Assembly (NCBI GenBank): GCA_916700875.1
Contig: CAKAKS010000031.1
Span: forward strand, 10,883,624-10,947,623
Length of the DNA: 64,000 nucleotides
Source of the DNA: Sebastes aleutianus
Lineage: Eukaryota; Chordata; Actinopteri; Perciformes; Sebastidae
Direction: 5' to 3'
In this document: positions 49,203 to 61,904 of the stretch, piece after piece
Layout of the letters: every line of letters starts with the position of its first letter
How positions within the stretch are numbered: the first letter of the stretch is position 1
The notes under the pieces: model-generated
Told to the model about the DNA's origin: nothing
Database searches by the model: none
The model's input: only the letters and a program-made list of their open reading frames with translations
Made by a program: the position numbers and the translations under genes

Positions 49203-50485
49203 ATGGTAGCAGCAGGGCAGAAAATAAAACAAATACTGCGACAAACTACCTTACAAAATCCCCTGAACTTAACATACAAGTAGATGTGCCTTTTTTTAAA
49301 AGGCATTTTCCATTCATTTCTAATGGACGTTCTTGTTTTCCTGCATTCTGCCTATTGATTTTCTTTTTTTTTTTTGTTCTTCTTGATCAGATCCATGAGG
49401 TAGAGATGCCAGGCAAGGCTGCCCAAAATCTCGCACCACTTTTTTTTTTTTTTTCCCTGACTAAGCATATTTTACCCTGAATTCCTGTGATGCCAGGCTC
49501 TTACCCTTTTAACACCCCCAGCATATTTAGTAGGGTCTGACTAATCGCTTCCTCCCTCTCAACCCACTGACCTTCCCCAACCTGTGGCCAACTTTTGTCA
49601 ACCAGGTTCATTTGGACCCCAAAAGCTGAGAAGAAATCTCATCTTCTTCATTCATCATCTTTTGTTGTCTAGAGGAACCGCTCTGCCTGTTCATGCAGTA
49701 TCTACGCACATCTCTACCTGTCATAGCGTTTGAGGGTCATCTTGTTTCTCAACTGGAGCTGACAGATTTTCTGTCCTCACGATGTAGCTTTCAGCAGCGA
49801 TTTTCATTTTACACGTGTCAATGTTTGAGTTTCAAATGGAGAGATCTTCTGTCGTGTCATCGTGTTTTGAATTTTTTGAATTTAGATGCAATATTGAGCA
49901 ACAAATACATTGAGGCATAGGAAGATGTATAGTCATCACATGGAAATGTTTGCTTTGCTAAATGATCTCTAATAGGACTTACATGGTTTGGGACTGCAAT
50001 AATTGCGAATGGTCATTTCCCCGGAGATCAATCAACAGCTAGGTTGTTTGCGGGCAAAGATCAATGTGCTTCGTAACTGTGTAGACTGGTTTTCATTATC
50101 TTTCTTAAGGAGCCACCATCGAGCATACTAGGAAAGGCGTCACACGGTTTTAGCTTTACCAGCATTTACCAGGTTGTCTCAGACAACACCTTATGTGCCA
50201 TAGTGTTACATTTAAATCTATGTACCATAGTATTTGGTCCATATTATCCTTGCAACACTGCAGGCGTCCCTCCTCACATGCTAGTCGTGAGAATCAATTG
50301 ATTGCTATCATAGTGAAAAGGTCGTTCAAGGTGCGTTAAAGGGTGTTTTGTATTGCCCCATGTCACTTTAAGTAGGAATCTCGGATAGGTATGCTTGTTG
50401 TAGCTGTCCCTTTCTTTAACCCATTTGTTGTTCCACTCGTTTCACATTGTCACTTTGTTTAAGGCCCATCATGAATGCTCTCTTA

Positions 50486-51144
50486 TTAAAGGTATAATAT
50501 GCAGCCTTTTCGCAAAAAATCAGTGTATAGACTGATACAAAAATAATCCCTCTCAATCATCACTTATGCCCCACTAGAAGTGTGTGGTGGTGTCTGTTTC
50601 TGCAGAGACCCTGCAGGGTGTATGGCTGCGCTTTTCGCCGAAGGCGAGGTGGCTATACAGAAATTCACAATATCCAAATACTATGAGTGCTTGAACTGCC
50701 ACCATGAACATCCATATGTCCTCACGTAACCTTCACAAGATAACTATTGACCGAGTCATAGGAATAATGCTCATCTTGGTTTATGGTTGTCTGCTGCCAT
50801 TTTTGTATCTTTATGATGAGGTACGTACGGTAATATGGCCAGAATCAGGGGCATTGAGAAAGTAGAGAAGAAGAAAAAGTGTGCGTTTCCTGTCATTCAC
50901 GAGCCAATCGAAACAGTGTTGTGCTTGTAGCATGACAGAAACGCCTCTCCGCGAATGCAATCAGAACCCGTCTCGATTCCCTGCTTTGCTCTCACTAACG
51001 CCGCTCCCTCTCTTCATTCACCCTATAGCGCGCTCGACCACAGCCGCTCTCTCTTTCTGAGCCGAGGAGGCGGAAAAGCCAACTTTGAATGCGGTGTGTT
51101 TAAACAAACAGCAACCGACAACTGCTTGCATATTATACCTTTAA
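50486..51144. mobile_element. 659-bp MITE-like element in the presumed hook3 3'UTR
   Basis: Inverted ends TTAAAGGTATAATATGCAGC and TTGCATATTATACCTTTAA bracket a GC-richer interior (GAGACCCTGCAGGGTG, CACGAGCCAATCG). The first 17 bases pair exactly with the right end. No frame of note. Confidence 0.7.
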
Positions 51145-51251
51145 CATGATGGACCTTTTGAAGCTTTGGAATTAACCCTGTTCGTTTGCCGTGTTGTGTG
51201 TTTAGATCAAGGCCAGAATCTCAGGCTAAACAAACCCTGCCGTCTGACCGT

Positions 51252-51252
<1 letters not shown>

Positions 51253-51296
<44 letters not shown>

Positions 51297-51298
51297 CT
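51253..51298 (+). repeat. (CT)n microsatellite
   Basis: About 20 CT dinucleotides, continuing into CTCCTCC. Confidence 0.9.
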
Positions 51299-51392
51299 CC
51301 CTCAACAGCAATGTCACTGCATGACTGGCGCACCAATGAACTGGCCAGGCCTCGTGCGGCCCTGCCCGTCTTTGGCTTATACGCTGGCCCCC

Positions 51393-51425
51393 GGGCTGGG
51401 CTGGGCTGGGCTGGGCTGGGCTAGG
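51393..51425 (+). repeat. (GGGCT)n tandem repeat, G-quadruplex type
   Basis: Six GGG triplets at 51393, 51398, 51403, 51408, 51413 and 51418, separated by CT, form a canonical short-loop G-quadruplex pattern on the plus (hook3) strand. Confidence 0.8.
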
Positions 51426-54400
51426 CTGAGGCACACGATGCATGAACTACCTGCCTGCCTACTGTTTGCATGACTTTGTGTGAATAACCAGCACACCGGC
51501 AGCAGCAGCATGAGCACTAACAACCCTCTGCAGTATCATGCATCATTTTAACCTTCCAGACAAGCCTTGAGGAGGCCAGAAATTAAACTCCTTTCCACCC
51601 TTTCAGCTCCTCGCTCCTAATGTTCTCTTGCTCTCTGTTACCCTCTCTCCATTCTCATCCTTTCCTCTCCTCTCTCTTCATGGACATGCCTGCTTGTGCT
51701 TCCCACACCGCATCAAGTCTGTTACAATTTATGTTACAAACACCAAGGACAGGGGCAGAATATCGCAGCATAGTCTAGTCAATCAAGCAGTTGATGTATT
51801 ACTTTTCTGTCGTGTGTTACTCAACGTCGGCCGGCTGCTTCAGGATACCTCAATGACGTATTTCCACATATCTGTTTTTATTTACACGGTCGGAGGAGAG
51901 TCGGCGTGAGAGGAATATTTGAGAGGTGTAGCCTGCAAATCAGCCTGCATAACAAAAAAAAAAGTATCTCCCCTTTAAACTTCTAAGTGTGTATCTCCTG
52001 CAATGGTTCTGCGTCCTCAACATATTGCATCTTAGAAGTGGTTTTTACCTCAAGTATTAGTGAATATAACAAGGAGAGCTTACGGGGCATTACTGTGTTG
52101 CCCTGTAGGACAGTTGGACAGTTTTCAGTAGGAGCATAGGATGGCAAAATAAGTGTTTTTTAAAACGAATAACATTGTTACAGATATGCTTTTATGCAGG
52201 ACAAAAGCCCCCATTAAGCCTACTTGCAATTTTTCTTTATATGAAAATGTAATGTCAGTGGCTAGATTGTAGTTGACTACTATTTGTCTAAGTAGCAAAT
52301 AACCTGTGTTCTAATTTAGCCAAAAGCAAGACGGAACATTTTTGTCACACATTTAATCAATTTTATCATAAATCACGAATATTTTAAAAATAAGGATATG
52401 AAACTGTACGTTAACTCACACAGGCTAATGTGCAGTGCATTAATTTTGTTGGCTTGAAAGGGCTAACTGTTTTAAAAGAACGTAGAAAGGGAAAGCATTG
52501 CGACAATGTCAAAGGATCCTGTTGATCGCAGATCAAACCCTCATTTAGGTCATAGTAACCCTGCGTTACTTTTTACAGTGTTTCGTTAATGCAACAGTTG
52601 TGTGAAAAACATTTTTTGGCATTAACGGAAGAAGTTGACTGCTTACATGTGCAGTGTTAACCAAATGAGTTATACAAGACACACATTATGGTATCAGTAA
52701 TAGGGAAACTTCACTCTGTGTTGCTGTAAGTCATATTGTTTGTTGTGTGTAGCTTTCTTTTTAAATAAATGTGTTATTTAAATTTTATTTCCAGAGCGTA
52801 TTAAAAGTATGTTGACAAACAGGGTGAGAAAATAAACACCCGGACCTAAGGATATATGCATATTATAGGCATAAGTGCATACATTTTTCAAATGAGAGAG
52901 ATGGTCAAATCCTCCAATTTTAGTGCCTTTGTTTAACATTTTATATTTGGAAAAGAAAAAAAAAGAATGGCTGGTCTTTTTAGGAGTAAAGGCAGCGAGG
53001 CATGCTACCTTTAAAGACCAGTTTTATTGTGTTATTTGAAAAGATCTTGACAAAAAACTTCAACTAAAGTAGGCTTAATGAGGGCTTTTCTTCTCTGTAT
53101 TTGAACCTATTTTACTCATAAATGTTATATTGTGTAACCTTGGTTTAATTCATGCCGTGCATTTTTATCTTACTGGCTTATTTATTCTTTTGCCGCTTGT
53201 ACAGCAGTGTTGTTACATTTTGTTTTTATATATCAGTAGTATTATTATATCACCACTTATACCGTTACAACGGATGTGAAGTTTCCATACGACATCGAGA
53301 TACTGTTAAATACTCGTCTTATGCAACAAACGGAGGAGATGGGGTTTGAAATAGTGTAGTGTTTGTCTCCAGCTAATGAAAATGACAACAGTGTCATCTG
53401 AGATCAGTGTAAAAGTGGAGAAAACGGTGCAAAGGATCCATTTACCTCCAGTCTTTTTCAGGAAGAGGAGCTTCTTAGAAAACCGTGTCATGTTTGAAAC
53501 TGAATGTTTTTTCTCATTAACAAAAAAAAAAAAAGCACATTTTTACACTTTTAATTCACTAAATTGTTGGTGAATTTACTGTGACCCTACAAAATGATCA
53601 TATTTTTCAGTGTTTTAGCGACAGCAGCATAGACGGGGGGGCCATGTTTGGGGGGAAAAGGCTCATTAACTGTTGGTGTAATTGCATTAAAAATGAAGTT
53701 AGCGCAGATATTTGGTTAACTTATCTCAATCAAATTACATTCTACATTTGAGGCATCAAATAAATACATTTTCCAGAAGTGAGCGGTGAAATAACATTCG
53801 CAGTATTTATTCAGTTGCAAAGTAATGATGATGTTTTGTCCAGTTATCTGTCCAAAAATGTGTTTTGTAAACCACTCGCCATTAACATCCAGCTGTAAGT
53901 TATATTACACAGAACTCTTTTAACCGTCCATCCCCGGGAGTCATTGATCCGGTAAGAAATCTGTATATAATGGAACACATCCACATTGTGATTGACCTGT
54001 TTAAATTTATATCAGGGATGTTGGGGAAAACCATTTTTGTTATTTTATATCTCCCTACGAGAAAACATATTATGTTGTCCCCTTTTACCCCCCCATCAAG
54101 TGAGCCACTGTATTTTGTTGCGTATACGTGTCTGTGTATATACTTAATATTTCTGGCAAATAATGAGATACTGGGGGAAAGATTTCCACAGTAGTATCAC
54201 CAGAGAAACTGGCTTCAGAAGTCAGCTAGTTTGCATCATTTTCAGACCTTATTAATGCCAATTTCCTCTCAATAAAAAAGAAAAGGTGTTGAGTTTTAAC
54301 CCCCGAATCTTTCCCTAATATTTGTGTTTGAGTACAAATCCCTGAATGCAGTACAAAACCCGGTCATAATGTGGTGCATTACATCCATGCCTGAGCTAAA

Positions 54401-55734
54401 ATGAGTACCCAGTGTTACTTAACTGCTAATTGCACAGTCAAAAGTGTTATTAGAGAGGTGGAACAACAAACACCACGAGGCTGTCAAACAGGTCAGAATC
54501 TTCTCTTTCACTACGCGTGTGCAGTGTTTGCTGTATTTTTTTACTCATTGGGAAAACTTTTCTTTACATATTGAAGTAGCAAATAACCTTCCATTTGCCA
54601 AGTTTTATATTGCTTGTATACAAACACACTATGTACATACTAAATGTGACAGTGGTAGAGGAGGTGTGTGTGGCCATTTGGAGAATGAGAAAAATAAAAC
54701 TCATGTCAAGTTAGATGGATTTCATATTAGCATCTGTCCGACGAGGACCTATCGATGAAAAATGTGCTTCCTACACTGCAAAACTTGGAAATTACATTGT
54801 AAATAAAGCTTGTATAAAACAGGCTGCTTGTCTATTTTTCTCCTTTTTTAATTTATTTTTTTGCATCTAGTTTTATAGGTTCTCTTTATTTCAGGTGGAC
54901 ACATACGGACTAAAGTCGGATTGTGGGCATAAATTAATTCATGACCTCAAATTCCATTGTTTGCACACAAAATTTATATTTTTATAATGACAATGTGAAA
55001 ATGTTAAAGGGGGCGCTTGTAGTGATGAACCTACAGAGAATCTGCGGCTCTCATCGGCTTTATGGAGCTTTAGCTGACCGGCCCGAAGCCCAAATTTGTG
55101 CTTCTCATGTACTGTATTAGCATCCATTCGGGTCTTCTAGCCATCTGGATGAAAAGAAATATTCCATCTGCTGAATGATTGATGAAAAAAATAATAATTA
55201 ATGATGATAATAATTTTAACCCGTACATAATGGTGAATTTAGCAGCTAAAAACGCAGATATTTCCCCCAGGAGTTGGTAGAGACCAAAAACGGAGCTAAA
55301 AGAGAGTGAATACTGGACTTAAGATTCTTCGGGTGGACAGAAACACGACTCCAAATGAATGATAATGTTTACCCCTAACTGCTGGATATGCAAATGAGCA
55401 ACTGTTTGCTAACATGTTCAACATGTCCGTAATATGGTTATGTTGTACACTTCTTTCCGCTGCCCCCAAGTGGCCAAAAAAATAATTTAACGCAGGTGTA
55501 TCGTGTCACTGACTCAAATCCAGTTCCCATGGCCTAGTGGTGGAGATCCAGCCACACATCCAGGAAGGAATCAGGACAAAAACCTCAAGGGCGGGTCAGT
55601 ATGTCACGCACACACACGCAAGCACACACACGATCCTTAGGTTGTAAATAACACACAAAAAGCAAAAACAGTCAGGCCTGTAGTGAATTTGGATACTTTA
55701 TGTCTGTTTATATCATGTTTATTTTGTTTATAGC

Positions 55735-55912
55735 TTATATTGTGTATTGGTAGAATTTACATTTTTTTTAAAATTTTTATTCTTATTTTATTCTAACGTT
55801 TTTATCTATTCTTTTGTTATAATACGGCTTATTTGCACCAACAAAACCAAAGCAAATTCCTAGTGTATACCTCTTACACCTGGCAATAAACACGATTCTG
55901 ATTCTGATTCTT
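55735..55912 (+). mobile_element. LINE 3' tail (GATTCT)n
   Basis: T-rich sequence leads to CACCTGGCAATAAACACGAT and then tandem TCTGAT repeats, the usual ending of a fish CR1/L2/Rex1-type LINE. There is no coding part. Confidence 0.55.
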
Positions 55913-56949
55913 CAGCTATACTTCGTTAAGCAACTCCGAGTAGTGCGTCTTTTCTTTCATTAGATCATTAGACAGATGAGACACCATCCAAGTCAGGCAT
56001 CCTCTTATTTATAATGCAGAATCAAGCTTAGCTTTTAAGTTACAGTATACGGTAAATGCCAAGGAAACAGGTTTTCCCTAATAACAGCTTGTCTTACCCA
56101 CCATACTATCTTTGGTCTTAGTGCGATAACAGCTCTCGTTTTGAGCTATGCATCATGGTGAATCTTGATTTCCAGTATCTGTACCTCTCTTATGAATTGA
56201 ATCTGCACACACAAACACATCCCTGCCTGGGAAATGAAGCCCGGACGCCCCTCGAGGCTGCGGACACAGGAACTTCCCTGTATCAGTGTCCCATTCTTCA
56301 TTTTTCTCTCTCCAACCCTCAGCCTCTGGGTGCTTCCTCCTGACAGTTCACAGGCAGACGTCCAGAGTCAATATAAATACACCTCTCTGGTTTCTCACTC
56401 ACTTCCATCATGATGGCTCTGACTGCTGAAAGGAGGGGATGTGATGGTTACAGACCGATGCGTTGATATCCATACCTGGGTCAAGTCATGTGTGCTGATG
56501 ATGAATTTCATCCCAGTTAGGTCCCAAAAACAAATGACAAAGTTTAGTTATCACTAATATTGTCCACTGTTTATTATGACTGTCTGCGATGTTGTCTGCA
56601 CATCAATGTGATATTTAAAAAAAAGGACCGTTCTCCGGATGACAATTAGTAATTGAACATCTGTTTATCTAGCTGCAGGACTTTGAGAGATGCTTGGATT
56701 AAGGTACATCGTGGGAATTCTGAACGGATGAGATGGAAGATATAATGTAAAGATGCAGTACAGCAATGTCCTGGCAAAATATTCATGTATTTATTTACGT
56801 TATTTTAAAGTTGGTCAAACTAGTAAACAACAACAAAATATATATATTTTTTTTCTTTTTTTATTGTATTTATTTATTGCAGATTGTATGATAATTTTTA
56901 CATCAATGATTATGGGGGGATTTTCGCAGGGATCTGTACCAAACAAAGA

Positions 56950-57122
56950 TGTTTAAGTCTGTAGAATATGTGTAGGACATCTCTGCAGCACCACAATATT
57001 TAATTTAAAATGGTATTTTTGGTCATTTTCCCTTTAACAAATATTGCGTCTCCTGCGATTTGAAAAATTGCAGTAGGCCATATTGCCATTTCGATAATAT
57101 TTTGATTAATTGTGCAGCCCTA
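56950..57122 (+). mobile_element. hAT-like TAGGGCTGCA repeat copy B
   Basis: Same family as 32520-32811 (TTAAGTCTGTAGAATATG, GGACATCTCTGCAGCACCAC). This copy keeps the right terminus TTAATTGTGCAGCCCTA, which the other lacks, and lacks the left one. Confidence 0.65.
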
Positions 57123-57564
57123 CTTGTAGTCAATATATGATATAGTTTCAAGGAACATCTCCAGGATATTGTTATGTGTCCACAGGCTATAGCCTTGAAA
57201 TTACAACTCCCACCTCACACTTTGGCAGGTATTTGCTGTATGTTCTAGCTCCAGTTTGCTCCATTTTGTCATCAAAGAATCATCAGAGGATAAATAATGA
57301 GGTCAGGGAAAATCAATGAGAAAGTGAAATAACACCACAGGCAGACATTGAGTCATGGACATTATGAATACTGACTGACACAATTCCACTAGTGTGGTCC
57401 AGTTAAAAGCCCCCCGAGTCTTCTACTGTTATTTGAAACATGACCGCAAGGTTTCTGATTCATTATAATTCCTTTACGGTTAGACATTCCCTCAAATATA
57501 ACAGGCATAGAGATTTATTCATCTTAAACAACCCTTCTCCATATAGATAGAACTACTGTATAAT

Positions 57565-58070
57565 ATAGTGGGGCAGCTAAACTGAAATATGCATAACAAT
57601 TGTGCATTTTGCAATAAAAGCCACAAATTTGGCACAGACGTAGGTTTATATTTTATGAATATATATAGATATCGGGCCGCTGCAAATTTGGCCCCTGAGG
57701 GTCGTGGCAGCCATTTTTCCAAATGGCCGTCAAATAGGCGCTAAATGTTGGAGAAAACTGATTTTATGAGTCTTGATGATTTTGTAAGGTGTGTTCAAGC
57801 TGATGAGATGAGATGTTTTTAAGGATAAGTTTTTGAAAAAAAGATTGAAAACCAAATAAAAGAAGCATGATCAATTCAGGGTCAAACTTCACCTCCTTGC
57901 CTTCATGATTGAATGACAACCGGCAAGAAACTGGCTGCCACGGCCCTCAGGGGCCACATTTGTCGTGCCCCGATATCTATATCTTTTCATAACATATAAA
58001 TCTACATCTGTGCCAAATGTGTTGCTTTTATTGCAAAATGCACAATTATTATGCTTAACTGCCCCGCTAT
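57565..58070. mobile_element. Foldback element with ~165-bp inverted arms
   Basis: The left arm (57565-57730) and right arm (57920-58070) are inverted copies. Both read ATAG(T/C)GGGGCAG(C/T)TAA, TTGTGCATTTTGCAATAAAA, ATTTGGCACAGA, ATAGATATCGGG and GGCCCCTGAGGG when the right arm is read in reverse. The spacer is about 190 bp. No frame of note. Confidence 0.85.
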
Positions 58071-58623
58071 GTAATTTACGGAGATTTTCTCTGTATATGG
58101 CTTAGCTGGATGTATTTTCATTGGAAGAAACGTTTGACACCTTTAATGCTTAGACACTATGTCAGCTAAATGGCAATGCTGAAGGTGCAAAGATTGTACA
58201 GTACACCCATTTTACAGAACATTGTTGCTCTTACCAGCAAATGCTGCCAGAGTCTGAACATTGTTTTTAATATCCAAAGAAAATGTTGTCATTGATCCCA
58301 GATGTTTTTCTCTTTTTTTTTTTTTTTCGACTCTCAATATTGAAGTAATTACGGAAACATTCCACCGGGAGGAAAATCAGAGCTGTCATTTCCCTAATGA
58401 AAGAGCCTGTTATTATTTCTTCATAACTTAACGTCTGGCTGACAATATGGGCTTTATGACACTTTCAATTTCCATTTCAATCAGACTGGTGTTTGGGGGG
58501 GCTGATAACACAAGGCTCTCATTGATGCACACACTCCCAACGCGCACACACAATCGGACCCACGCGGATCAGGTGGTGTTTAAGGCCCTTTTGGTTCGGA
58601 GCCCGGCGGATACCTGACCTGAG

Positions 58624-58647
58624 GTTTTAACACGCACGTGTTAAAAC
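58624..58647. repeat. Perfect 11-bp inverted repeat containing CACGTG
   Basis: GTTTTAACACG, the spacer CA, then CGTGTTAAAAC form a short palindrome that contains an E-box CACGTG (58635-58640). It lies in a GC-richer stretch (about 58500-58950) without a recognisable gene. Confidence 0.6.
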
Positions 58648-59559
58648 GCAAAAAAAGCACACCCCTTTCCAACGCATACACACAGAGCACTTTACACCGT
58701 CAGCCAACGCTGCGCAGGCAACCTCTCTGCTTTTTACGTGATCATTCTTGGCACCACTTCAATGAGGCGCAGGTGAGAAGTGCACCGGCGAAACTGAAAA
58801 CCTCGCGCTCAGCCTGTTGACACAGTCAGAGAGTGAAAGGAAAGGCAGAGTGGCTCTTTGGATTGTATTGACCCCTGTGAGCAAAGAGAACCGTGCAGAG
58901 TTCGAGTGGAGCGGTTTGACTGACAGACGCTGTGTGTACAAGAGGCCATGCTTTGTAAAAGAGACAGAGATATCTTTCATTTGACAGGAAGATGCATTTA
59001 TTCCTGGCAGTTTTTTGGCCTCCTCTCAGGCTTGTTAAAACGCCTCTCGTTGAGCGATAGGTTACCGAGGTCGCCTGAAGAACAGATCTGATTTTCTTTC
59101 CTACATGAAGCCTGACATTTTCTGGCAGCCCTCTGATACACTGATATGTTCACCATCAGAATCAGTGACCTAAGAATGATAACATTAATCAGGAGAGTGT
59201 TTTCTTTTTCCCCCTTTGACCCTACTGTCTACCATACTTGTTAGTTATAAACCACTTTTTTTTCTCATGAGCAGACTCAACATTACAATATAGCAAGAAG
59301 ATGTATGCACACACTCGTGATGTATAAGTGGAAGTGGTAAATTCAACAATCGTACAACAGGTACAACTGACTGTGATGGGCTTCACTGTAAACGTCTTTA
59401 AAACACAGTGAACTCTCAAATAAATCAAGGTTCCCTCACTTCACAGCAATAATTTATTAGCTTTCTGGTGTTTTTGACCACTAATAATGCTAATAATGGA
59501 GCAATATTCTTATGAGTGGGCCCCCCTGTTTTGTTGATAGACATTCTGCCAATGGTTTC

Positions 59560-60280
59560 ACACAGTCTGGTCTCACTTCCAGGGCTTCAAATACCGATTG
59601 TTGGGCAGTGGCCCTCGGCGTCTCGATACCAACGCACAAGCGTCTGAATGATCAACACGTTCTTATCCCAACTCATCACATACTGACGCTTTGTCAGACC
59701 CCTTGGCGTCACTTTACGGTCGCAGTAAACGCCTAGTTAACGTGAATTCAGACACTTGTTTAGGTTTAGGCATCAAAACCACTTAGCTACAGGTTTAGGA
59801 AAAAAACATCATGGTTTGGCTTAAAATTGCTACGTTTGTAAAAGTGAAAGTAAAACTTAACGCACAGGACACGAAAGTAGCCATTTTACAAGCTAATTTA
59901 AAACCAATAAAAAGCTAAATCATCGTCAGATGATAGCCGATGGGTTCCCAGATTGCATTTCGGCCAAAACGTTCCGCCTCTTTTGCTCTCCCCACGGATT
60001 GTTTACCTTAATTCAACCAAAGCCTTCTCTAACGTGATTGGTCAATACTACTCGGACAACAAACGGAAACCAGAATGCTTCTGATGCCAAAATCTTGCCT
60101 CGTTACCTCCATATATCTATGTGTGAATTCAGAATCTGTTTATACCTAAACCCTAATCGCCAACGCTTCACAACGTTAACCACGCGAAAAACCTTCTGCG
60201 TCAAGATACTATGCAAAAAAGGGGCTTCTGCGCAAGCGGCAAAATATGACGAGAAGGGATGAGATCACGTTGGTTTCACA
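59560..60280. repeat. Probable interspersed repeat, unclassified
   Basis: Text such as GTGGCCCTCGGCGTCTCGAT, GGTTTAGGCATCAAAACCAC and AACATCATGGTTTGGCTTAA resembles repeats common in percomorph genomes. Termini and class are not resolved. No gene was seen. Confidence 0.3.
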
Positions 60281-60840
60281 CTACTCCACTGATCTACATG
60301 TGGTGGCAAAAGACTGCAATGCTCCAGTAAAGTCAAGGAAGAAGATGAAGACTGCTTCTAGCAGGTAATTAACTGTGCGTGTTTCAAATTTATCAGCGTT
60401 GCAAATGTTTTATAAGGAAGTAAATGTGTTCAACATATGTGTCAGGATATGTACACCGTGGGTTGAGGTGAGAAATACTCAATTTAAACAGGAACATTGT
60501 TTGTTTGAAAGGTCCACGGGGAACCTTTAATTCCCATTTATAATGTGTTACTTATAAAAAGGTAACTCTCTTTCACTCTCTTTCTTTCAAACACACACAT
60601 ATAGACGGACGCAGAGGCCGACAGAGCAGAAAACCAGCTGACCAGAGAGATGAACGTCTGAGTGATCTCCACGCTGTTTGAGCCAGAGTGAGTCACGCTG
60701 GGCGCCGTGACCACTAAATCAAAGAGCTGTTTGAACAGCTGCATTCCTTCACACCCCTCCATCCTCTCTCTCTCTCTCTTCTCTCTCGCTGTGTAGTGAT
60801 ACTAATTCTGGTTTTGCCGCTCTCCCTCCTCCTCCCCCAG

Positions 60841-60895
60841 TAACGTTCTGGTGTGATGGAGATCAAGCTTAATGGAAAAAGAGTGCAGAAGTGAG
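60841..60895 (+). other. Isolated exon-like segment with strong splice sites
   Basis: A long pyrimidine tract ending CCTCCTCCCCCAG precedes 60841, and GTGAG/GTAAGT follows at 60895/60896. All three frames of the 55-nt segment contain stops, so if real it is untranslated (a UTR exon of a gene to the right, or a lncRNA). Confidence 0.25.
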
Positions 60896-61263
60896 GTAAG
60901 TCATCCTTTGACTGTGGACAGGTGTCTATTAGAGGTCGAGCGTAAAGATGAGACAGAGGAACTCTGTGAGGCTTCCCAGCAGCAACTGCAGCTGATTTAT
61001 GGAGCCGTGACAGCCCCGAGTGAGTCATTATGTAGCTCCCATTTCTTTTTCACACATACAGCTGCCCTCCTCCAGACTCACATACTGTCGGGCCATTAGT
61101 TTTCAGTGGCAGGCACTGTAATTGCAATTGTGTGGACAAACCCAGCACTGAAACATTTCTTTTGACTGAATCCTAAATGTTTCCAAAGGATGGATAGACA
61201 GTCAGCAGACAGTAGGAAAGTGATGACTGAACTGCTAGCAATAAGGTTGACTCTATATTGCTT

Positions 61264-61904
61264 AAAGCTTCAGTAGGCAGAACGTTTTTGGCGTCATTGG
61301 GCAAAAATGCCATAATAACATTTCAGCATATTGTAATACAAGTGTTCTGAGAGATAACTAGACTTCTGCACCTATTCATGGCTCTGTTTCCAGGCTTTAA
61401 AACATCTAGCCTGTGTCGGGAGACTTTGGCCAATCACAGGTCATTTCAGAGCTAGCGTTCCTATTGAGCGTTCCTATTGGCTGTGCTCCGGCTGGTGGGC
61501 GGTGTTTGGTATTTCCTCAACCGATCTCAACATGGCTCATTTTACAGCTAAACAGTACACTACAAGATGTTTCTGAGAACATTTGAGGCAAGAAATAGGC
61601 ATTACAGTAACAGAATAGTGATTCATATTTGATCAGCGCTGCCCAGTTTGACCGTTTGATCAGAGTTCGCAAGTGATTGACAGCTGCTCAGAGTCGGCAG
61701 ACTCCAGCTAAGCCCCGATTGGTTGTTTTCCTCCGATCTGTGAAATCTTGCAGATGCCATTAGGAGCTCCGGAGGACACAGAGGCACGTGATTTTTTTTT
61801 AGATTACCTGTCTCATGCACTACTGTCAGGATATAATGACCGTTTTATAAAAATAACTTTTTTTAATCATATTTACTCCAATTCTACCTACTGCAGCTTT
61901 AATA
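61264..61904 (+). mobile_element. MITE-like element with TTAAAGC ends
   Basis: Inverted ends TTAAAGCTTCAGTAGGCAGA and CTACCTACTGCAGCTTTAA define a ~640-bp element. A truncated copy in opposite orientation lies at 26290-26577. Short frames here (for example starting MHETGNLKK) are repeat-derived. Confidence 0.75.

Larger units (their letters stand above)
49203..54820 (+). other. hook3: hook3 3'UTR (inferred long)
   Basis: No other gene starts in this interval. The strongest poly(A) signal, AATAAA at 54802-54807 followed by a T-rich stretch, lies 5.6 kb after the stop. Mammalian HOOK3 also has a very long 3'UTR as I recall. Earlier AATAAA copies (near 52832 and 54272) could end shorter forms. 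The stretch includes a MITE-like element (50486-51144), a CT run and a (GGGCT)n run. Confidence 0.45.

Noticed and set aside
49195..49210. Donor-like AAG/GTAGAT overlapping the hook3 stop, with possible extra C-terminal exons at 49391 or 51206
   Set aside because: The protein end (YPGHVQPATAR) already matches the known family C-terminus, and the downstream acceptor-like sites open no conserved coding sequence.
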